Shown one piece after another: positions 23,034 through 31,200 of a stretch of DNA of 64,000 bases. The translations under genes were made by a program, and so were the position numbers. A model generated the notes under the pieces. The model had not been told where the DNA came from. It did not search any database and saw only the letters and a program-made list of their open reading frames with translations. Origin of the DNA: Pseudomonas sp. 31-12 (GTDB taxonomy: Bacteria; Pseudomonadota; Gammaproteobacteria; Pseudomonadales; Pseudomonadaceae); the NCBI RefSeq assembly GCF_003151075.1, contig NZ_CP029482.1, positions 3,100,001-3,164,000 on the forward strand, read 5' to 3'. Position 1 is the first letter of the stretch. Every line of letters begins with the position of its first letter.

Positions 23034-24614
23034 ATGACCCAGATACTTGGTCACAACTACATTGGCGGCCAGCGCAGCGCTACCGGCACCCTCAAGCTGC
23101 AGAGCGTTGACGCCAGCACCGGCGAAGCCTTGCCTCATGATTTTTTCCAGGCCACGCCTGAAGAAGTCGATGCCGCCGCCAAGGCTGCCGCCGCCGCTTA
23201 CCCGGCTTATCGCAGCCTGAGCGCCGAACGTCGCGCGCAATTTCTCGATGCGATTGCCGATGAACTCGACGCCTTGGGCGATGACTTTGTCGCAGTGGTC
23301 TGCCGCGAAACGGCCTTGCCTGCCGGACGTATCCAGGGTGAACGCGGGCGCACCAGCGGCCAGATGCGTCTGTTCGCCAAAGTGCTGCGTCGTGGCGATT
23401 TCTATGGCGCGCGAATCGATCAGGCATTGCCGGATCGCCAACCGCTGCCCCGTCCGGACCTGCGCCAATACCGAATCGGCCTCGGGCCTGTCGCCGTGTT
23501 CGGCGCGAGCAACTTTCCGTTGGCCTTCTCCACCGCAGGCGGTGATACCGCGTCGGCGCTGGCCGCCGGTTGCCCGGTGGTGTTCAAGGCTCACGGTGGC
23601 CACATGGCCACCGCTGAACAGGTGGCTGATGCGTTGATTCGCGCGGCGGAAAAAACCGGCATGCCGGCCGGGGTGTTCAACATGATCTACGGCGGCGGAG
23701 TCGGCGAAGCGCTGGTCAAGCACCCGGCGATTCAGGCGGTCGGTTTCACCGGTTCGCTGAAGGGTGGTCGTGCGTTGTGCGACATGGCCGCCGCGCGTCC
23801 ACAACCCATCCCGGTGTTCGCCGAGATGTCGAGCATCAACCCGGTGATCGTGTTGCCCCAGGCACTGGACGCTCGGGCAGACACCGTCGCCCGTGACCTG
23901 ACCGCTTCGGTGGTACAGGGTTGCGGACAGTTCTGCACCAATCCCGGTCTGGTGATCGGTATTCGCTCGCCGCAATTCACCGCGTTCGTGCAACAGGTCG
24001 CGGGGCTCATCGGCGATCAGCCGGCGCAGACGATGCTCAACGCCGGAACCTTGAGCAGCTATGGCAAAGGCCTGCAAAAACTCCTCGCTCACCCGGGCAT
24101 CGAGCACCTGGCTGGCAATCCGCAGCAAGGCAATCAGGCGCAACCGCAGTTGTTCAAAGCCGACGTCAGCCTGTTGATCAATGGCGATGAAGTGCTGCAG
24201 GAAGAAGTGTTCGGCCCGACCACGGTGTTCGTCGAAGTGGCGGATCAGGCGCAACTCAGTGCCGCATTGAACGGCCTGCACGGGCAGCTGACGGCGACGA
24301 TCATTGGTGAACCGGCGGACTTCGAACAGTTCAGCGAGTTGACGGCATTGCTTGAGCAAAAGGTCGGGCGGATCCTGCTCAATGGCTATCCGACGGGTGT
24401 GGAAGTCTGTGATTCGATGGTCCACGGCGGGCCGTATCCAGCGACTTCCGATGCGCGTGGCACGTCGGTGGGCACATTGGCGATTGATCGGTTCCTGCGT
24501 CCGGTGTGCTTCCAGAACTATCCGGACAGTTTGCTGCCGGAACCGTTGAAGAACGCCAACCCACTGCGCATCCAACGCCTGGTGGACGGCAAGCCATCCC
24601 GCGACGCCCTCTAA
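23034..24614 (+). CDS. 2,5-dioxovalerate (alpha-ketoglutaric semialdehyde) dehydrogenase, NADP-type
   Basis: A 526-aa aldehyde dehydrogenase from the ATG at 23034, preceded by AAGGAG. The catalytic cysteine is Cys301 (GQFCTNPG) and the general base is Glu264 (FAEMSS). The NADP-binding FGASNFPLAFS stretch is near 157-167. At 526 aa, with the QGCGQFCTNPG signature, it matches bacterial KGSADH rather than typical 480-500-aa ALDHs. It oxidises 2,5-dioxopentanoate to 2-oxoglutarate, delivering the pentonate carbon to the TCA cycle. It is the last gene of the rightward arm; a REP pair follows. Confidence 0.9.
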   Translation: MTQILGHNYIGGQRSATGTLKLQSVDASTGEALPHDFFQATPEEVDAAAKAAAAAYPAYRSLSAERRAQFLDAIADELDALGDDFVAVVCRETALPAGRIQGERGRTSGQMRLFAKVLRRGDFYGARIDQALPDRQPLPRPDLRQYRIGLGPVAVFGASNFPLAFSTAGGDTASALAAGCPVVFKAHGGHMATAEQVADALIRAAEKTGMPAGVFNMIYGGGVGEALVKHPAIQAVGFTGSLKGGRALCDMAAARPQPIPVFAEMSSINPVIVLPQALDARADTVARDLTASVVQGCGQFCTNPGLVIGIRSPQFTAFVQQVAGLIGDQPAQTMLNAGTLSSYGKGLQKLLAHPGIEHLAGNPQQGNQAQPQLFKADVSLLINGDEVLQEEVFGPTTVFVEVADQAQLSAALNGLHGQLTATIIGEPADFEQFSELTALLEQKVGRILLNGYPTGVEVCDSMVHGGPYPATSDARGTSVGTLAIDRFLRPVCFQNYPDSLLPEPLKNANPLRIQRLVDGKPSRDAL

Positions 24615-24633
24615 AGGCTGAGCACACAACCCC

Positions 24634-24723
24634 TGTGGGAGCGGGCTTGCCCGCGAAGGCGGTGTATCAGTCAATACATGTGTCGACTGACACTCCGCCT
24701 TCGCGAGCAAGCCCGCTCCCACA
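24634..24723. repeat. REP pair, type A
   Basis: TGTGGGAGCGGGCTTGCCCGCGAAGG and the inverted TTCGCGAGCAAGCCCGCTCCCACA after the KGSADH gene. Confidence 0.9.
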
Positions 24724-24817
24724 TTTGTCCTGCGTTGTGTCCGAGTTTTGTGGTCGGCGCTAGGGCGCTGCCACATTGAGCTATCATTGCGTCTTTCCCA
24801 TTCAAAGATTGACTGCC

Positions 24818-25114
24818 ATGACTGCCGTAGCCGACACCTTGATCAACGCCCTCGAACACTGCGACATGCTGGAAATCGACGGGCTGCACGCTTTCGATTT
24901 TTCCCTCGATGAAGACGATAACCTGCACATCGAATGCATGGACGGACGAGCGCTCAAGCGTTGGGAGTTCAGCATTGCGCAGATCACGGCGGCGACTTTC
25001 GATACTGCTTTGAAAAGCTGGATCATTACCGGCGATTCCGGTGAGCATCGACTGGTGCCTATGGAGGCGTTCGGCGGCGGTGAAGACGAGGAAGAAGGAA
25101 ATGAGGATGCATAA
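24818..25114 (+). CDS. Small acidic protein (DUF5629-like, tentative)
   Basis: A 98-aa protein from the ATG at 24818 (MTAVADTLINALEHCDMLEI). It is strongly acidic, ending in an Asp/Glu-rich tail (GGEDEEEGNEDA), with no signal peptide. Proteins of this shape are widespread in Pseudomonas; the DUF5629 label is from memory and tentative. An upstream in-frame start at 24776 would add unlikely residues. Its end overlaps the beginning of the lactonase gene by about 8 bp. Confidence 0.65.
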   Translation: MTAVADTLINALEHCDMLEIDGLHAFDFSLDEDDNLHIECMDGRALKRWEFSIAQITAATFDTALKSWIITGDSGEHRLVPMEAFGGGEDEEEGNEDA

Positions 25115-26276
25115 GCTCTGGCCACTGTTGATGGCCGGCAGCCTCGGCGCGATGGGCATTGAGGTTGCATCGGCCGACGACTATCAGTTGCTGGTCGGTT
25201 CGTACACGGCGGGGCAGAGCGAGGGAATTTATCGTCTGGACTTCGACAGCGCCACCGGGCAGATCAACCCCAAGCCGTTGCAAGTGGTCACCAGTGAAAA
25301 CCCGTCGTGGCTGACCGTTTCCAAGGATCAGCAGCGCCTGTTCGTGGTCAACGAAAATGGCCCGGGCCAGAAAGACCCGGTCGGGCGCGTCAGCAGTTAT
25401 GCGATCGATCCCAAGACCCATGCACTGAGCCTGATCAATCAGGTGCAGAGCCTGGGCAACGAGCCGACGCATTCAAGCCTCAGCGGTGACGCCAGCCATC
25501 TGTTCGTCAGCAATTATTCCGTGGTTGAAGACCCGGGTGGCACCCTGGCGGTGTTGCCCGTGGGCACCGATGGCAAGCTCAAGTCTGTGGTGCAGATGAG
25601 CAGTCACCCGTCTAGCCGGGTCAATCCCGAGCGGCAGATGTCGGCGCATGTGCATTCGACGGTTTCGTCGCCGGACGGCAAGTTTGTATTCTCCAATGAC
25701 CTGGGCGCTGACAAGATCTTTGTCTACCGCTTCGATCCCAAGGCTAATCCGGAGTTGCCGCTGATTGCCGCCACCCCGGCGTCCGTCCAGTTGCCAGCCG
25801 GCAGCGGGCCGCGTCATTTGCTGTTCAGCGCCGATGGCAAACATGCCTGGCTGACCATGGAAATGAGCGCGCAGGTTGCGGTGTTCGATCACCAGAACGG
25901 CAAGCTTGAGCAAACCCAGATGGTTGATCTGGCGGCGGGGCAGCCCACGTCCGACAAGGCCGCTGCTGCGCTGCACGCATCGGCCGATGGCAAGTTCCTG
26001 TACGTCAGCAACCGCGGCACTGCCAATCAGTTGCTGGTATTTGCCATTGATCCTGCGAGCGGGCATCTCAAGGAGCTGCAGCGTCGTTCGGTGGAAGGTG
26101 ATCACCCGCGCGAATTCAGCCTCGACCCGAGCGGCAAGTTTTTGCTGATTGCCAATCAGAAGAGCAACCAGATTGTCGTGGTCGAGCGCGATGCCAAGAG
26201 CGGTCTGCTGGGTAAAACCGTGCAGAAACTGCCGATGGATGCCCCGAGCGACCTCAAGTTCCTGGTGCGTCAATAG
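25107..26276 (+). CDS. Secreted seven-bladed beta-propeller lactonase (YbhE/Pgl-like)
   Basis: About 389 aa. I prefer the ATG at 25107, with AAGGA seven bases upstream; the ATG at 25101 has it too close. A Sec signal peptide (MHKLWPLLMAGSLGAMGIEVASA) precedes the mature protein. Family features include LLVGSYTAGQSEGIYRLDFD, ENPSWLTVSKDQQRLFVVNE, SGPRHLLFSADGKHAW and HPREFSLDPSGKFLLIAN, i.e. lactonase-type propeller blades. Cytosolic relatives hydrolyse 6-phosphogluconolactone. A periplasmic version more likely acts on other lactones, such as gluconolactone or the pentonolactones feeding the neighbouring catabolic genes, though that link is speculative. A hairpin follows the stop. Confidence 0.82.
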   Translation: MHKLWPLLMAGSLGAMGIEVASADDYQLLVGSYTAGQSEGIYRLDFDSATGQINPKPLQVVTSENPSWLTVSKDQQRLFVVNENGPGQKDPVGRVSSYAIDPKTHALSLINQVQSLGNEPTHSSLSGDASHLFVSNYSVVEDPGGTLAVLPVGTDGKLKSVVQMSSHPSSRVNPERQMSAHVHSTVSSPDGKFVFSNDLGADKIFVYRFDPKANPELPLIAATPASVQLPAGSGPRHLLFSADGKHAWLTMEMSAQVAVFDHQNGKLEQTQMVDLAAGQPTSDKAAAALHASADGKFLYVSNRGTANQLLVFAIDPASGHLKELQRRSVEGDHPREFSLDPSGKFLLIANQKSNQIVVVERDAKSGLLGKTVQKLPMDAPSDLKFLVRQ

Positions 26277-26279
26277 GCC

Positions 26280-26304
26280 GCAGGCCCCGGTTGATGGGGC
26301 CTGC
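26280..26304 (+). terminator. Probable terminator after the lactonase gene
   Basis: GCAGGCCCC / GGGGCCTGC form a 9-bp perfect stem with a seven-base loop, four bases after the stop codon. The downstream T-tract is poor, so termination strength is uncertain. Confidence 0.65.
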
Positions 26305-26431
26305 ATCCTTGTATTAATGAGACTGATATCTGCTAATGCTACAAAAGATTTCAAGGCGTCAACCTCGAAGGTTAAGTTTGCTTCACGGCCCCACCGGGCA
26401 AGCAAGCCAACTGAATCCGAGGAATACCGCC

Positions 26432-26611
26432 ATGAACTTCAATCTCTTTTCCATCATCGCCGCATCCGCCATCTCTGCCACCGTCGCTCTGCCAGCCAGC
26501 GCCAACGTTGAAATCAGCGACAAAAAATCCCACGCCCAGAGCTACACCCAGAAATACCTGCAACAGAGCGCCAACTTCTACGCGGCACTGGATCACAAGA
26601 CCCAAGCCTGA
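26432..26611 (+). CDS. Small exported protein (59 aa), unknown function
   Basis: A 59-residue protein from the ATG at 26432, with CGAGGA upstream. It starts with a signal peptide (MNFNLFSIIAASAISATVALPASA) and would leave a roughly 35-residue mature peptide rich in Ser, Gln, Lys and Tyr (SYTQKYLQQSANFYAAL). It has no cysteines. Such peptides are usually periplasmic; I do not recognise the family. It lies between two hairpin elements. Confidence 0.6.
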   Translation: MNFNLFSIIAASAISATVALPASANVEISDKKSHAQSYTQKYLQQSANFYAALDHKTQA

Positions 26612-26631
26612 AATTCAAGCCCTGCACCTTT

Positions 26632-26706
26632 TATGCAGGAGCGAAGTCACTTGCGCCGATCGGGCTGAAAAGCGTCGAGAAACCTGAGTGATGTCGCTCC
26701 TGCATA
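26632..26706. repeat. Inverted-repeat hairpin element (third type)
   Basis: Arms TATGCAGGAGCGAAGTCACT (26632-26651) and AGTGATGTCGCTCCTGCATA (26687-26706) are complementary at 18 of 20 positions around a 35-base loop. The motif differs from the two REP families in the window and may represent another repeat family, or the terminator or mRNA-end structure of the 59-aa peptide gene. Confidence 0.7.
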
Positions 26707-26737
26707 ACGCGTTTACGACAGCATCACATTGCCATCA

Positions 26738-26751
26738 ATCAAGCGCTTGAT
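26738..26751. promoter_or_regulatory. 14-bp perfect palindrome, possible operator
   Basis: ATCAAGCGCTTGAT lies about 70-85 bp upstream of the 41-aa peptide gene, in a stretch that becomes AT-rich towards the gene. Its position suits a dimeric regulator site; the regulator is unknown. Confidence 0.35.
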
Positions 26752-26821
26752 ATCACATAGCCACACGTTTAGATTTGACGCTGCGTTTTTGACTCCTTTT
26801 CCAATAACAAGGATCGACAGC

Positions 26822-26947
26822 ATGGCGATGCGTCTGGCAGTGGTTCTTCTGTTTCTGTATTCCACCCCCATTCTTTCGGCTGCCCAGCCCGTTCCAGACG
26901 AGCCGGATGCGGCCCGTGAGCGCTTGATGAGTTTTATTGAAGACTGA
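26822..26947 (+). CDS. Very small exported peptide (41 aa), unknown function
   Basis: A 41-residue ORF, MAMRLAVVLLFLYSTPILSA followed by a charged mature end (QPVPDEPDAARERLMSFIED). A convincing signal peptide with an SAA cleavage zone would release a roughly 20-residue acidic peptide. ACAAGGA lies 8-14 bases upstream; an alternative ATG is at 26828. It is too short for certainty, but the hydrophobic leader plus ribosome site argue for a real gene. Confidence 0.5.
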   Translation: MAMRLAVVLLFLYSTPILSAAQPVPDEPDAARERLMSFIED

Positions 26948-27062
26948 AATAGACTGGCTTAATGATTAATGAAGCTGATGGTTACTATGGAAAACCCTGA
27001 GTGGTTGTCACAGCTTTTTTGATCGATTCTGTGGGCTCTGAAACATGCCCACGGAGAACACC

Positions 27063-27275
27063 ATGGCCAGCTCAATCATCACTTCTGCCAAATACGGCGC
27101 CTACCTGGCCATAGGTCTTTACGTGGCCCTGGTACTGGTCGTCAGCATTTCGGCGCAATCGCAGCACACGTTTGAAGCACCCGTTCAGGTCGCTTATCCC
27201 GCCATCCAGTTCGAACACCGCGCTCAAAACGTGGTGGTCGATCACGAAGACTTGGCGGGAGCGGCAGGGGCATGA
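27063..27275 (+). CDS. Small single-pass membrane protein (70 aa), unknown function
   Basis: 70 aa from the ATG at 27063, with GGAG six bases upstream; the earlier ATG at 27045 overlaps that site. It has one strong transmembrane helix (about residues 12-32, YLAIGLYVALVLVVSIS), then a soluble tail with HTFEAPVQVAYPAIQFEHRAQ. It is likely anchored in the inner membrane with the tail in the periplasm. It overlaps the next ORF by 4 bp (ATGA), indicating a translationally coupled pair. Confidence 0.6.
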   Translation: MASSIITSAKYGAYLAIGLYVALVLVVSISAQSQHTFEAPVQVAYPAIQFEHRAQNVVVDHEDLAGAAGA

Positions 27276-27529
27276 AAGGGGGCAAACTCTGGGTCATCGC
27301 CTTCCTGGCGTTCATGACCAATGGCTCTTCCCTGTTGGGGATAGGGCAGGGCTCGGCGGGTTCCGTTGCACGGTCCATCGAAGCCAATCACAACCTTGCG
27401 CGTAATATTGAAACCGCAAAAGCTCTGGGCTTGCTGGCCGGCAATCCGCCCATGAAACGGCAAGACGATTTCTTCGGGCCGTTCCAGGTGGATTGCTCCG
27501 TTCTGGAAATGTGCGAAGTGTTCGCCTAA
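27272..27529 (+). CDS. Small exported/membrane protein with C-terminal Cys pair (85 aa)
   Basis: 85 aa, starting at the overlapping ATGA. A hydrophobic N-terminus (KLWVIAFLAFMTNGSSLLGIG) may be a signal or anchor. The C-terminus contains two cysteines (VDCSVLEMCEVFA), which could form a disulfide in the periplasm. I do not recognise the family. Its coupling to the 70-aa membrane protein suggests the two act together. Confidence 0.6.
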   Translation: MKGGKLWVIAFLAFMTNGSSLLGIGQGSAGSVARSIEANHNLARNIETAKALGLLAGNPPMKRQDDFFGPFQVDCSVLEMCEVFA

Positions 27530-27553
27530 GAGCTGCAGGCCAGAGAGATCCAT

Positions 27554-27676
27554 TGTGGCGAGGGGGCTTGCCCCCGTTCGGCTGCGAAGCAGTCGTCAAT
27601 CCTGCAAACTCTATGCACCTGAAGAAATGTAGGGTGCCGCTTCGCGGCCCAACGGGGGCAAGCCCCCTCGCCACAG
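27554..27676. repeat. REP-type element B with conserved interior
   Basis: Ends TGTGGCGAGGGGGCTTGCCCCC and its inverse flank an interior with GTTCGGCTGCGAAGCAGTCG, TCAATCCTGCAAACTCT and GCCGCTTCGCGGCCCAACGGG. The interior is shared with the copy at 47923-48050, so the unit is about 125 bp, not just two REPs. Confidence 0.85.
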
Positions 27677-27682
27677 GGATTG

Positions 27683-28279
27683 TTACTTGGCCATGATTGC
27701 GATGAACAGTTCCGACTCCAGAAACCGCTGCAACCACGCCTGCAACCGCACGTAAGGCGTCTGCCCGAACCATTCGCGATCAACATGGGCGAACTGCCGT
27801 ATGAACGGCATCAACGCCACATCCGCCAGGCTCGGATGCCCGGCCAGCAAGTAATCGCGCCCCTCCAGCAATTCATCCAGCTTGCGCAAGAACACCTCGC
27901 CCGCCGCACGATAGGCTTCCATCGGCTGCTCCGGGTAACGCTCGGCGTACTTGTAACGATTCAGATGCACCTTGAACGCCTGATCGTTCTCTTCAATCAG
28001 CGCGGCGATGTGCGCCTGTGCGACGGGATCATCCTTGAGCAACCAATCCTGCGGATCATTCTGCGCCAAGGCCCAGCGCATGATCGCCAGGCTTTCATCG
28101 ATCACCTGACCGTCGACACTCAGCACCGGCACCGTGCCCTTGGCCGACAGCGCTAGCATCTCGGCAGGTTTGGCCTTCAGGCTGACCTCGACAATCTGCA
28201 CGGCAACGCCCGAATAGCGCAGGGCCATTCGCGCTCGCATGGCGTAAGGGCAGCGGCGGAACGAATACAGCGTATTCAT
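27683..28279 (-). CDS. Glutathione S-transferase family protein
   Basis: A 198-aa cytosolic protein. The N-terminal thioredoxin-like domain has the SFRRCPYAMRARMAL segment with a Cys in the position typical of omega/zeta-like GSTs, then the GTVPVL cis-proline motif and the glutathione-binding DESLAIMRW. A helical C-terminal domain follows. It probably catalyses glutathione-dependent thiol transfer or conjugation. It overlaps the sbcC stop by 4 bp, so it is the last gene of the sbcD-sbcC operon; a functional link to DNA repair is not established. Confidence 0.88.
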   Translation of the reverse strand: MNTLYSFRRCPYAMRARMALRYSGVAVQIVEVSLKAKPAEMLALSAKGTVPVLSVDGQVIDESLAIMRWALAQNDPQDWLLKDDPVAQAHIAALIEENDQAFKVHLNRYKYAERYPEQPMEAYRAAGEVFLRKLDELLEGRDYLLAGHPSLADVALMPFIRQFAHVDREWFGQTPYVRLQAWLQRFLESELFIAIMAK

Positions 28280-31200
28280 TTCACCTCCAGGGTGCTCAGG
28301 CCATTGCCCTGGCGGTGGACCTGGATCTGCACCGGAATCCGCTCATGCATTTCCTGCACGTGGGAAATCACCGCGACCTTGCGGCCCTGGGCCTGCAAGC
28401 CATCCAGCGCATCCATGGCCAGTTGCAGGGACTCCGGATCAAGGCTGCCGAAGCCTTCGTCGATGAACAGCGATTCGATTTTCAGTGTGCTCGACGCCAT
28501 CGACGCCAAGCCGAGCGCCAAGGCCAACGACACCAGGAACGTCTCGCCGCCCGACAACGAATGCACCGAGCGCAGCTCATCGCCCATCTCGGTGTCCATC
28601 ACCAACAACCCGAGCATGCTGCCGCCGCGTTTCAGGCGATAGCGCCGCACCAGTTGCCGCAATTGCACGTTGGCGTGATGCACCAGCAAGTCGAGGTTGT
28701 AGGCCTGGGCGATCTTGCGGAACGTGTCGCCAGTCGCCGAGCCAATCAACGCATTCAATCGCGCCCAGCGCTGGTATTCACTGTAGGCGTCGGCGATCTG
28801 CTGCGCCAGGGCCTGATTGGCGTTCTGCCGACGCTGATCCTCGGCCTGTTCGGCACGCAGTTCGGCGCAGCGGTGTTCGCTGGCGGCGAACAGGTTTTGC
28901 AGGTCTGTCAGGGCCGTGGCGAGTTGCTCGGCGTCGAGATTACCGTTGTGTTGCGCCTGATGATTGAGCAGGCGCTGATCGCGCTCCTGCAATCGCACGT
29001 TGGCCTGCTCGATGGCTTTTTCGCTTTGCTGCAAGTGCTGCCGCAGTTCGCTGACGTGCTGATCGTCGACACTCAACAGTGCTTCCAGCCCGCCGTCATC
29101 CAGCTCCGGATGCAAGGCCCGCCAGTCGGCGATCTTCGCGCTCAGTTCGCGATCCTCGGTTTCCAGGGCCAGCAGACGCTCGTGTTTGGCTTTGAGTTCA
29201 GCGGCCAGTTCGACTAACCGTGTGTGCACGGTTTGCAGTTCCTGATTGGCCGTTGCCTGGGCAGTGCGCGCCTGTTCGACGGCTTGATCCAGTTGCTGCT
29301 GCCAGTGTTCGGCGCTGCTGTGTTCGCCCAGCCATTGCGTCAGCTGTTGCTGGCAAGCCTGTTGCTGCTCGGCGAGGACGGTGAACTGTTGCTGAGCCGC
29401 TTCCAGTGTCTGGGCGCGGGCCAGTTGGCGGTCCTGTTCTTTTTCCAGTGTCTGTTGGCGTTGTTGCTGTTCACCGAGTTCATCGCGTTGCTGGTCGAGT
29501 TGCTCCAGACGCTGGGCGATCTGCCGGTCAAGCTGCATGAAGGTCGCAGCCGGTTCGTTGCGCAAGGCCTCCAGCGTATCCGCCGGAAGCAGGGTGCTGA
29601 AGGCGCCCAACTCTTCGTCGAGACGCTGGCGATCACTGCTCAGCTCACGCTGCTGATTGCTCAGGTGCTGCGTCGCTTGCAGGCTCGCCGCTTCGGCACT
29701 GCGCAGTTGCTGCTGTAGGCGAGCCGCGTCTTGTTGCAGGGTGAGCAGGGCAGTTTGCCGTTGTTCATCCTGGGTGATGCTCTGGTTCAACTGGCTGTTT
29801 TGCTGCGCCAGCCAACCGTCGCGTTTGCTCGCGTCCTGCGCCAGCAATTGCGTGGACAACGGATGCGCTTCGAGGCTCGGCGTCAGGCCTTGTTGCTGGG
29901 TGGCGAGTTGTTCTTGTTGCTGCAACAGTTCTTTTTGCTGAGCGATCAAGCCGCCGACTTCGCCGCGTAAATCGGTGAGTTTTTCTTTGAGCAGGTCAAC
30001 GGCTTTCTGCGCATTTGCCTGTTCGCTTTCATCGTGGCGACCGAGGCTTTGCAGCAACGCTTCGGGCTGATGATAAGGATGGTCGGGGCTGCCGCAGACC
30101 GGGCACGGTTGATCGTCCTGCAACTGTGCGCGCAATTCTTCGACACTGGCGCTGCGGGCCAGACGCTGACGCTCCAGCAGTTCGCGAGTGACGGTGAGGG
30201 TCTGTTCGGCGACGACCAGGTCGTTCTTGGTTTTCACGCCGTCCTGGGTCAGGCGATCACGTTCCTGCTGAGCGCGGAGCTGGCGTTGCGTAAGCTCCGC
30301 GCCGCGCTTGTCGATCTCTTGCTGGCTGGCCCACAGCCGGGTCAGTTCTTCGAACGCTCGCAGCTGTTTGCGGTTGTCCTGCAACAGCGTGCCGAGCAGC
30401 TGGATCTGTTCGGCCACGGCCCCGGGTTCGGCACCGGCCTCTTTGTAGAGCACTTCCAGATGCTGCTTTTGAGCCGTCAGTTCTTCGCTCGCGCGGGCGG
30501 CGCTTTGCTCCAGGGCAGCCAGTTCAGCCTGGCCCTTGTTCAAGCGATTGCCTATCAGCATCAGCTGTTGCAGGCGATCACGGTAGGCGTTCCACGCCTC
30601 GCTCAGCGGCGCCAGATGGGTGCTTTGTTCAAGCTCCCCGGCAATCCGCTCCAGACGTGCAGCCACCTGCTTTTGTTGCTCAAGCAGACCCTGAATCGTG
30701 TTCTGCCCTTGAGTGCTGGCCAATTCCGCTTGTTGTTTGAGGTCCGCACTCGCGCTGGCGTCTTTGATCAGCCGGGCGAGGGTGCTTTGCGCTTCAAACG
30801 CCTGTCGCAGCAGCGGAGCCTTTTCGGTGTGTTGGCGTTGGGCTTCGACCAGCGCGGTCTGCGCAGCGCTCAAGCTCTGTTCGAGTTGCGTCTGACGCTC
30901 GTTCAACTCCGCTTGCTGCTGGGTGTGTTGCTGAATCTGCGCCGCCAGCGGGGTGAGCTGGGCGGTGAGTTCGGTCTTGCGGGCGAACTGGTGCCGTTGC
31001 GGGGCCAGTTGCTCCAGGCGCGTCAGCTTCAAGCGTTCGCCGGCCAGGCTTTCCCAATGCTGCCGGGCGCTGGTCAGTTGCTCGGTGGCGCTCTGTTGCT
31101 CGTCCTGCAATTGACGCAGGTCCTTGAGCCAAGTGTGCTGCAATTCAAGCTGTTTAAGCTGCGACTGCTGGGTCTTGAGTTGCTGCTGCGCTTCGTTGAA

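Noticed and set aside
24818..27529. Considered the small-protein run as a toxin-antitoxin module
   Set aside because: No known toxin or antitoxin fold, the proteins are exported or membrane-bound, and there is no paired DNA-binding antitoxin.
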